Positions 37,701 to 43,374 of a DNA stretch of 64,000 nt are shown in pieces. Each line of letters opens with the position of its first letter. Within the stretch, counting starts at the first letter, position 1. Below the pieces are notes generated by a model. That model did not search any database. It was given only the letters and a program-made list of their open reading frames with translations, and was not told the origin of the DNA. The position numbers and the translations under genes were made by a program. This DNA is from a virus, in IMG/VR virus record IMGVR_UViG_3300021963_000050, positions 1 through 64,000 of that record. One strand, given 5' to 3'.

Positions 37701-39588
37701 TCGGTTCGGGTCTACCTAAGAAAGTATTGTCTTGCCATCTGGCTTGGTTGTTTTCACTAACTTTTAAATCATATGGTGGGAACCACATAACTCTACCACC
37801 ATTAGGGCCTCTTTCACAGAATGGTAAATCATTGTATGTAAAACCAGGTGTGTTTGATGTTCTCCAAGCTAAGTTTTCAATTGAGAACATATATTTTTTA
37901 GCGTAAAATCCGTCACCCGTTGGTGATTCAAATATGTTTGTTGAGTTTTTAGCACCGAATGAATTTTTGAAACTATTTTTTGCATCATAGTTTCCACTTG
38001 ACATCGGAGCAATATTGATGTTCCAAGGTCTACTGTCACCACCTAATATACTATCATCAAATTTTCTGATGTTAGCAGTTCTTTTCATGGTGTCAGAATA
38101 ATTCATATATGACCTATCTTTTGTCCAAACACGACAATATTCAGCACCCGTTTCTTGTTTGTATTTATCGACAAATTTAATCGCTGAACCTCTTGATAAC
38201 ATTGATTCACCCTCTTTGAAAATTCTACTTGTTTGGTCAATAACGTTACCCACGTGAGTTCTGGTTGCTTGACCATCCTTAGGCATTGAATCCAATATTT
38301 CTTGGGTCTTACCTAAAATTGAATCTTCTCTAAATCCATATTTTGTTGAAATTGAACTATTATACGCATCACTTTCTCTTGATTGAAACTCTTGGTTCCA
38401 TAATCCAATTTTGTTTTGTGAATTTTTACTAATCCAAGTTAACTTTCCACTTATTGGTCCACCTTGAGATATATTTCTTTGTCTTTCAAATAAAGTGGCT
38501 TGTGCGGGGTCAAACATTAGACTCAAGAAATAACTACTCTTAACCATGTTGTCGTTAAAGTCAGACATGGTATATTTTACGTCTTCACTTCTATCGTCTC
38601 CAATATATGCAACACCTTTTGGTGCTTCTAAACCTAAAACGTTTTTGATTCCACCCGCAACACTATTTACAAAGTTGAAGATTTTGGATGACTGTTGAGA
38701 CCTTGCAACTGTTGTATAGTTTGGTGCATATGTTGAATAGGTTAATTGGTCAAATAAAATTTGTTTTTGACCTTCACCCATATATTCAATCATTAAATCA
38801 GAAGGTTTTCTTCCTAATTTTGGTCTTCTTTGTATTCCGACTAAACTACCTAAAACACCTGTAACATCTTGTAATATTGCACCGGCTTCAGTTTTAGGTG
38901 ATGGTCTATTAATAATTGGGTTTTTAGGGTCACTTAAATAATCACCCGGTATCTCACTAAAAGGTGATTCAATACCCGCAACTGTTTGAATAAAATCAAC
39001 ACCCTTTCCTAATAAACTTTTAGCGACGGTAATTTTGTAATTTTTTTCAACTAAAGGTTCTCTACCTGTTACAATATTGATTGCGGTGGCAAGATTACCA
39101 CCTAAAGCATCAAGAGCTCTAACTCTACCTAATGTAGCGGATTCAAGATTTTGTTGTAATCTAGCAAATACCGGTCCTTGTTTATTCTCTCTAATATTAG
39201 TTGTTGCGAATTTCATTAACCTCGAATCATTATCGAAGTTTTGGCCTCCCATAATACTAACTAAATTAGTTGTCTGTGGTTCAAATGAATTAAAATATCC
39301 GTCATATAAAATACCACCATTTAACAACGCTAAATTTGGTAGTGACGTATCAGTGTATTCTTCAATCGTACTGTTTGGTGGTAAATATAAATTGATAAAA
39401 TTTTGACCAAAGTAAACCGCCCAGTTTGTTTTAACATCACCCGGGTCAACGTTTGCAAAATTATTTAGGTTTTGAACAGCATAATTTGCATCAGTGAACG
39501 TCTGTGGTCCATTGGGTCTATTTAGAGTTTTTGATATTAAAAAATCTCTAAAAGTTTTCGTACTGTTAAAATCTAAATATGTTGGCAT
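34747..39588 (-). CDS. large baseplate/tail-tube-associated structural protein
   Basis: A 1613-residue virion protein. Residues about 1144-1194 form a conserved-looking block (VGDFYHSKIVIRDVNISFDD, WDLNPEGIGVQPMIASVSLS, INFIGGQGL) of the kind found in tube-cap or baseplate proteins of T4-related phages. Residues about 875-903 (SSCSSVATTDYNERLALRRS) resemble the Y-N-x-x-L-S-x-x-R-A helix of OmpA-type peptidoglycan-binding domains. A Pro-rich hinge (KPTTPPPPQPVTK) lies near residue 1020. It sits between the tape measure and the hub-like genes, where T4-like phages keep gp48/gp54. A TATTTAT element is 7 bases before the ATG. The exact counterpart is unknown. Confidence 0.6.
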   Translation of the reverse strand: MPTYLDFNSTKTFRDFLISKTLNRPNGPQTFTDANYAVQNLNNFANVDPGDVKTNWAVYFGQNFINLYLPPNSTIEEYTDTSLPNLALLNGGILYDGYFNSFEPQTTNLVSIMGGQNFDNDSRLMKFATTNIRENKQGPVFARLQQNLESATLGRVRALDALGGNLATAINIVTGREPLVEKNYKITVAKSLLGKGVDFIQTVAGIESPFSEIPGDYLSDPKNPIINRPSPKTEAGAILQDVTGVLGSLVGIQRRPKLGRKPSDLMIEYMGEGQKQILFDQLTYSTYAPNYTTVARSQQSSKIFNFVNSVAGGIKNVLGLEAPKGVAYIGDDRSEDVKYTMSDFNDNMVKSSYFLSLMFDPAQATLFERQRNISQGGPISGKLTWISKNSQNKIGLWNQEFQSRESDAYNSSISTKYGFREDSILGKTQEILDSMPKDGQATRTHVGNVIDQTSRIFKEGESMLSRGSAIKFVDKYKQETGAEYCRVWTKDRSYMNYSDTMKRTANIRKFDDSILGGDSRPWNINIAPMSSGNYDAKNSFKNSFGAKNSTNIFESPTGDGFYAKKYMFSIENLAWRTSNTPGFTYNDLPFCERGPNGGRVMWFPPYDLKVSENNQARWQDNTFLGRPEPIYTYQDTSRSGQLSFKVVVDHPSILNLLVREYFKGMSDEESENYINAFFAGCEELDFYSLIRRYAQLDTNDIKLIQSFLNKGQNPEIIKQYKVTTEYPVESTPTNTTPQGNDADSKPVDEVVIKLKYENNRPGPSLDLDTTKNYTELYNTYKVRKQDYITKLGSALNTLTGLTQTDPQVKKEKSFIFGDENKAVTQDDINFQVTKIGQYFDDAQTSFNTYETTLNNLITDISGKTADTIKFQILSSCSSVATTDYNERLALRRSHSVIQDIFDRLTASGGKKEWQIKWPTSLNLVNKNNSENDKEVIQRGQPIVVVKEYSTKDFGFEHDTKIVIESVNYGESLTGTNPDVDCLNKDFVKIPDLKVYSPIAFYCRQTAFSLKYNKKSEKPKPTTPPPPQPVTKIEENGEVVVNPPTRRPAIDPLKRIIAKTLSECFYFKKLEETDPIVFSSLKEKLKYFHPGFHSTTPEGLNARLTFLQQCIRPGDTIPIKGISEDSDVRARNTSFGPPPVCVLRVGDFYHSKIVIRDVNISFDDGGQILWDLNPEGIGVQPMIASVSLSINFIGGQGLSKPVERLQNALSSNFFANTEMYDERSIATNETIGGKKAEEFTREFLEDLNKTYNNSINKNSQTQNTNNVKNGVYMGELENGNTMNYTKLIDSVFKSTEDYFTKFTTTYNKVYTKYGKDITTMLLKGDYRPINKYDVYTSTSPTPGKTLTLFGLHKKTQELNVYTAGLKTALATFVNNSSSTYLVDMLSFNKEMTGSLLTDTNEKILKKFITEKIIENKINELTDSTALLSDLEKSRNQLITSLDKVNFVIKNGKDSTVSDGVVKSVTMSGFTSDLLYNEYETCISYIDTNTSKLFEGLSTNITFLNPTIQSADFDFLMKELLSDSVDSLMSEFKDTTLYSNGLKNQLKKRLEKFVEKPKEKNFKLSKFKSRKSGKDIKFGIASTVDETNSTIISEANQTFSTSNSVDDKLNFYRAE

Positions 39589-39595
39589 TTATATT

Positions 39596-39602
39596 ATAAA
39601 TA
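39596..39602 (-). promoter_or_regulatory. TATTTAT element, 7 bases before the ATG at 39588
   Basis: Minus-strand tcTATTTATAA between the tape measure stop and the 1613-residue gene; candidate late promoter element. Confidence 0.5.
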
Positions 39603-39616
39603 GAAACTTTTTATTT

Positions 39617-41563
39617 TTAATAGAATTTTGTTGGTAATGTAGTTGAGGTGTAATCAAGTTCACTCGGTAAAACAGTATTTGCAATATCATTAGCAATTGA
39701 TGGGTTATTAACTATTGCACGTGTTGTCGCGTCAACGACCGCATCGTTTGATTTAATATTTAGGTTAATGTTTTTTGTGGTAACTTGTTGTTCACCTGAC
39801 CCAATACTTTTTACACCCTTTAATGCCTCTTCACTAATTATACCACTTTTCTGTAATTCTTCAAAAGATTTTAACATGGGTGTCTTCGTGTTTAGACCAA
39901 CCTCTTTCCAAAATGCGCCAAGTTCTTCATTTCCTTGTAGTTCGGCTGTTGTTGTCTTTTTTAAATCTTTTCCAAGTTTTTCTTCTAAGTATTTATCAAC
40001 TTGAGATAAGGGTTCTCTTAGTCCACCAGCAACTCTAACCTTTGCTAAAGTCAATAATGCACTAACATCTTTTTGTATATTTTGTGTGGTTGTATACTGG
40101 TCTCTTGCAATATCCTCAACACTCATTTTTTCAAACGCCTGTTGATTTTCTATTAATCCTTTAGCTATAGCGGGACTCAATTCATCAAGTGCAACTTTTG
40201 TATCCTCTAAACCTAACTCTTTTGCCAAAGATTTTGGTACGTCAATTACCATTTGTCCACCTTCCATTTTAGAAATGTTGGTAAGGAACTCTTTTTCTTT
40301 TTCGTCGATTTGTAAACCTGATGATAGAAGAGCGGTAGCCGCTGAAGACCTTTCTGATGCCTTTATTGCGGTATTGGCCAATTCATCATAGTTCATACCA
40401 AGTTCACTGGCCAACGCTTTGGCTTTTCTTAAATTAGCACCCGATATTTCAAATTTCCCTAACTCACTATTATATGTTGTTAATGAACCCGCAACACCAA
40501 TTAACGCGTCTTGTAATCCGCCGGCATCATTTGTTGCCATATACATCAATTTGAGTGGGTCATTAAAATCTCCAATTGCACCACCTATTGCTTGTAATTC
40601 GGCGGACAACGCAATCGCTTTATCAGGGTCCATGGCGTCATCTGCAAGTTTTAATACTGTAGACATATTCAAGTTAAATTCAATGGATTTTTGAACCATT
40701 CTTGTTAAACCTTCCACACCATTTTTAAATCCATATGAATTTAATTTAGACATATTTTGGTCTAACTCAGATACGACTTTTCTTGCATTTAAACCTAAAG
40801 CCAATGAACTTTTACCCGCTTTATCAATTTCTTTAATTGCATCCTTAGCTCCAATACCGACTTTTTCAAATCCATCGATAGCACCCGCCAATTTATCCAA
40901 ATCACCATAAAAAGCTCTCGCTGTTTTTTGGGATTCCTGTAAAACATCGGCACCAAATGTGGTCATTTTACCTGTATTTTGTACTAATGAAACGGCGTAA
41001 TCACTAACGTCCTCAAAACCAAATGCCATTGCGGTTGCCGCTGGTAAGGTTTCTAATATATTGTTTCGAGCTTCTCTTGATAGCTCACCTGTTAAACCAA
41101 GTTGAGAATTTATTTTATTTCGTAATTCAACCTCTTGTTTTAAAACTTGTTGTACACCCTCCATCAATTTTCCGATACCCGCACCAGCTAAATTCATAAC
41201 CACATCGCCAACATTTTTTGATTGGTTCATTACATCAAATAAACCTTTAGAAACATCACTTAATTGAAATATGGTATCTTGAGTACTTTCCAATGATGAA
41301 TACTGATATCCAGCACCTAACCTACTAATGTCTTGAGTGCCAAGTAACCCTGTAACTGTTGATTGTGTGGTGGATGTAAGTTTATTAGTACTTCCGGTAT
41401 TTGAAGTTGTAGTTGTAGCGGTTGAACTATAGGCGGTCCAATAGTTATCGATTTGACCTAATAGACTGGGATTATTCTTTACCTCATCACAATCCATAAA
41501 CTCTTTCTTAAAATTACTGTAAGAAAGTCCTTGTTTAATATCACTAATTCTTGGTGCTGCCAT
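39617..41563 (-). CDS. tail tape measure protein
   Basis: A 648-residue, mostly helical protein. The first 100 residues are Thr/Ser-rich and low in structure. Then come long amphipathic helices with Ala/Gly/Lys-rich repeats (LAGAGIGKLMEGVQQVLKQE, DKAIALSAELQAIGGAIGDF), ending in a short beta tail. This is the usual make-up of tape measure proteins, which set tube length and are threaded inside it. No transglycosylase or peptidase motif is seen. Position supports the call: tube and sheath genes and the chaperone-like pair are upstream, the baseplate genes downstream. T4 gp29 (590 residues) is the counterpart. Confidence 0.8.
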   Translation of the reverse strand: MAAPRISDIKQGLSYSNFKKEFMDCDEVKNNPSLLGQIDNYWTAYSSTATTTTSNTGSTNKLTSTTQSTVTGLLGTQDISRLGAGYQYSSLESTQDTIFQLSDVSKGLFDVMNQSKNVGDVVMNLAGAGIGKLMEGVQQVLKQEVELRNKINSQLGLTGELSREARNNILETLPAATAMAFGFEDVSDYAVSLVQNTGKMTTFGADVLQESQKTARAFYGDLDKLAGAIDGFEKVGIGAKDAIKEIDKAGKSSLALGLNARKVVSELDQNMSKLNSYGFKNGVEGLTRMVQKSIEFNLNMSTVLKLADDAMDPDKAIALSAELQAIGGAIGDFNDPLKLMYMATNDAGGLQDALIGVAGSLTTYNSELGKFEISGANLRKAKALASELGMNYDELANTAIKASERSSAATALLSSGLQIDEKEKEFLTNISKMEGGQMVIDVPKSLAKELGLEDTKVALDELSPAIAKGLIENQQAFEKMSVEDIARDQYTTTQNIQKDVSALLTLAKVRVAGGLREPLSQVDKYLEEKLGKDLKKTTTAELQGNEELGAFWKEVGLNTKTPMLKSFEELQKSGIISEEALKGVKSIGSGEQQVTTKNINLNIKSNDAVVDATTRAIVNNPSIANDIANTVLPSELDYTSTTLPTKFY

Positions 41564-41567
41564 ACCT

Positions 41568-41574
41568 ATAAATA
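41568..41574 (-). promoter_or_regulatory. TATTTAT element, 4 bases before the ATG at 41563
   Basis: Minus-strand agTATTTATAGG immediately before the tape measure start. If it is a promoter box, the transcript would begin at or within a few bases of the start codon. Confidence 0.45.
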
Positions 41575-41718
41575 CTATTTAGGACTATTTTCTAATTCAA
41601 GAATATATTCCACATAATATCTACGTATAAAAATTGGCATCGTCAAAATATCACCATAACTAAAACCTTTTTTGATTAAAAATAAAATTTCATCTAATTG
41701 ACCTTTCTTATAATCCAT
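41575..41718 (-). CDS. small protein overlapping the chaperone gene; possible frameshift product
   Basis: A 47-residue protein from the ATG at 41718 (MDYKKGQLDEILFLIKKG), overlapping the end of the 249-residue gene by 11 bases in the +1 frame. The same frame is open further upstream to 41766, through a run of six U residues (41734-41729), so it could also be reached by ribosomal frameshifting, as happens in tail assembly chaperone pairs (gpG/gpGT) just before tape measure genes. Either way, a small second chaperone or a C-terminal extension is expected in this position. It ends 11 bases before the tape measure ATG. Confidence 0.6.
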   Translation of the reverse strand: MDYKKGQLDEILFLIKKGFSYGDILTMPIFIRRYYVEYILELENSPK

Positions 41719-42457
41719 AGAAAGGACGAAAAAACTCCACCCCGAAGCCGATTTCAACATCGACATCTTCTCCTGACGGGGTTTTTACTTTTTTTACTAA
41801 ATCTAATCCTGGTTTATTTTCTTTAACAAATTTTTTGAAATCTTGTGAATCTTTGATTGGGAGTCTTTCTACAAAGTTGTGAATGTTCATCATATCTCTA
41901 TTACCCTCAACAGATTTAATCATAATTTCTAATTGTTTAGTGACAATAGGTGCAACACCTTGTCCATTCCAACTTCGTTTTAAATCCTCTAAATCTTTTT
42001 CTTGTTTTGGTGTTAAAAACTTGAAAGTAATATGAACTTTAGATTTTTCCATAAAATATGGGTATTCACCATTTGTATCCGATTCTAAATTAAAATCTTT
42101 AAATTTTAATTCACTCATATCAACACTTGCCGTGTATTCCTTTTCTGTTTTTGGGTCTTGTAGATATAATTTATATTCAGGACCAAAAGCGGTATTTCTT
42201 AGGAAAATTAATATCGCTTGTCTATCTTCCTCTACAATATCTTCAACTTGAATGTCCCTATCTAAAACTTTTCTTTTTAATAGTTCCTCAATCACTCCAT
42301 TGGTGGCAATTAAATTCTGAGCTGATAAAATATTCTCATCCGCTGCTGTTAGATATGCAACCTTTAATGATTTCTTTTTATTTTGATAGTGTATACCTCT
42401 TGAAGGTAATTCAACAACATCATACGCAATTGTTGGGTCTACTCTAAATTCATCCAT
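41708..42457 (-). CDS. gp26-like baseplate/tape-measure assembly chaperone
   Basis: A 249-residue protein. The N-terminal half (VELPSRGIHYQNKKKSLKVA, ADENILSAQNL, ILIFLRNTAFGPEYKLYL) has the L-P-S-x-G-x-x-Y, D-E-x-x-L and I-L-x-x-L-R pattern of the T4 gp26-type base plate family. The C-terminal half is helical and highly charged (KQEKDLEDLKRSWNG). In T4 this family assists assembly of the hub and tape measure rather than staying in the virion. It lies after the tube terminator and just before the tape measure, with an overlapping small frame at its end. No exact TATTTAT box is seen; a weaker TTTTTATAAG lies about 40 bases upstream. Confidence 0.65.
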   Translation of the reverse strand: MDEFRVDPTIAYDVVELPSRGIHYQNKKKSLKVAYLTAADENILSAQNLIATNGVIEELLKRKVLDRDIQVEDIVEEDRQAILIFLRNTAFGPEYKLYLQDPKTEKEYTASVDMSELKFKDFNLESDTNGEYPYFMEKSKVHITFKFLTPKQEKDLEDLKRSWNGQGVAPIVTKQLEIMIKSVEGNRDMMNIHNFVERLPIKDSQDFKKFVKENKPGLDLVKKVKTPSGEDVDVEIGFGVEFFRPFYGL

Positions 42458-42507
42458 ATTTTTTTATTTTATAACTATTATAATTTACAAAAACTTATAA
42501 AAAAAGT

Positions 42508-42533
42508 AAAGGTCTCCTTTTGAGAGACCTTTT
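42508..42533 (-). terminator. terminator after the tail tube gene
   Basis: On the minus strand the stem AAAGGTCTC / GAGACCTTT (with TCAAAAG between) is followed by ACTTTTTTT. It lies about 25 bases after the gp19 stop, which fits a very highly expressed single gene being insulated from the next. Confidence 0.85.
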
Positions 42534-42557
42534 ATTGACAGATTTTTTATTATTTGA

Positions 42558-43046
42558 TTAGTAAACTAATATACATCTATCCATTCTCAATGAACAAGTG
42601 ATAGATGCAATATCATCTCTTGAATAGTCTAGTTCATTAAAGTTTAAGTCGGTGATAAAAGTACCTTGAAGTATCCATTTTTCAACCACAACCCCCGTTG
42701 GGTCTAACATTTCTAATTCAATGTCTTTTTTATAACCAGCAGCATAACCCATACGACCTGTAACTGATTCTGCGTGTAAACGGAACCACTCCATTAATGC
42801 CTGAGCGGCTGAAGGTCCAATTGGGTCTTTGAAGGTTACTCTTATTTCGTTCCATTCAAATCTACCAGCAACATATGTTGATGTGTTGATAAACGGAATC
42901 GCAACTGAATTAATTTTTGCACTTGGTCTAGCACTTGAGGTTACATACCATTCGTTGATACCCAATGATGAGGGAAATCTTAATATGAATCGGTTAACTC
43001 TCTTCGGTTCGTAAGGAACCGGCATTTTCATTAATAAATCTGCCAT
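42558..43046 (-). CDS. gp19: tail tube protein gp19
   Basis: A 162-residue protein, the same length as T4 gp19 (163). Hallmarks of the family are visible: the N-terminal YEPKRVNRFILRFPSSL, then the SSARPSAKI loop, the strands RFEWNEIRVTFKDPIGPSAA, and the C-terminal W-x-L-x-G-x-F/W-I-x-x-L-x-F-x-x-L-D-Y pattern (WILQGTFITDLNFNELDYS). Hexameric rings of it form the inner tube. It stands alone, with a promoter element 42 bases upstream and its own terminator, which suits a major structural protein. Confidence 0.93.
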   Translation of the reverse strand: MADLLMKMPVPYEPKRVNRFILRFPSSLGINEWYVTSSARPSAKINSVAIPFINTSTYVAGRFEWNEIRVTFKDPIGPSAAQALMEWFRLHAESVTGRMGYAAGYKKDIELEMLDPTGVVVEKWILQGTFITDLNFNELDYSRDDIASITCSLRMDRCILVY

Positions 43047-43088
43047 GTCAATATTTGTTTTTTATTTTTTTTATTGTTAATCTTTCTT

Positions 43089-43095
43089 ATAAATA
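43089..43095 (-). promoter_or_regulatory. gp19: TATTTAT element upstream of gp19
   Basis: Minus-strand ggaTATTTATAAG, 42 bases before the tube ATG; candidate late promoter giving a normal-length leader. Confidence 0.55.
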
Positions 43096-43169
43096 TCCTG
43101 TATCTGAAAAAACAAAAAAATCTTGTTCATCCCTTGATTATGTCAAAATAATTTCGTATTTTTTCCATA

Positions 43170-43245
43170 CTAGTACTAGATGCTAGTAAATATAGAACTA
43201 GATTAAATAAACTAGAATAACTAGAATCAAATAAACTAGAACTAG
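43170..43245. repeat. CTAG repeat cluster
   Basis: CTAG occurs at 43170, 43176, 43183, 43198, 43212, 43221, 43236 and 43242, most within the longer word aACTAGAa/t. The spacing is 6 to 15 bases, not constant. This looks like a set of protein-binding iterons. Confidence 0.6.
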
Positions 43246-43307
43246 AATACTGGTGCATATACTGGGTAATTTATAATTTTATTTTTTTTATATTTTAATA
43301 TTTTTCT

Positions 43308-43342
43308 GTGGAACAAATAATATCAACGTTTCACGTGGAACA
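43308..43342 (-). promoter_or_regulatory. parS-like site with a neighbouring partial copy
   Basis: On the minus strand 43342-43327 reads TGTTCCACGTGAAACG, 15 of 16 bases of the bacterial parS consensus TGTTNCACGTGAAACA. A partial copy, TGTTCCAC, lies at 43315-43308 in the same direction, 27 bases away. The site is non-coding. It could recruit host ParB. Confidence 0.5.
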
Positions 43343-43349
43343 TAAAATA

Positions 43350-43371
43350 GGGAGGGTTTCCCCTCCCCTTT
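43350..43371 (-). terminator. terminator after the tail sheath gene
   Basis: Perfect 7-bp stem GGGAGGG / CCCTCCC with a GAAA tetraloop on the minus strand, directly after the sheath stop and followed by TATTTTATG. On the plus strand CTTTTT follows the same stem. GC pairs this pure are unusual for the region. Confidence 0.75.
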
Positions 43372-43374
43372 TTA

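Larger units (their letters stand above)
43047..43374. other. 328-base gene-free region between tube and sheath genes
   Basis: This is the only gap over 300 bases. Read on the minus strand it holds, in order: the sheath terminator, a parS-like 16-mer with a partial copy nearby, an AT-only stretch, eight CTAG sites in 76 bases, and a TATTTAT element for gp19. The longest start-to-stop frame is about a dozen codons, so no gene is expected. The mix of a partition-type site, iterons and AT-rich DNA resembles an origin or centromere more than a simple promoter. Confidence 0.6.

Noticed and set aside
43306-43316. A DnaA-box-like sequence (TGTGGAACA).
   Set aside because: It differs from TTATCCACA by an extra base; it is better explained as a partial copy of the neighbouring parS-like site.
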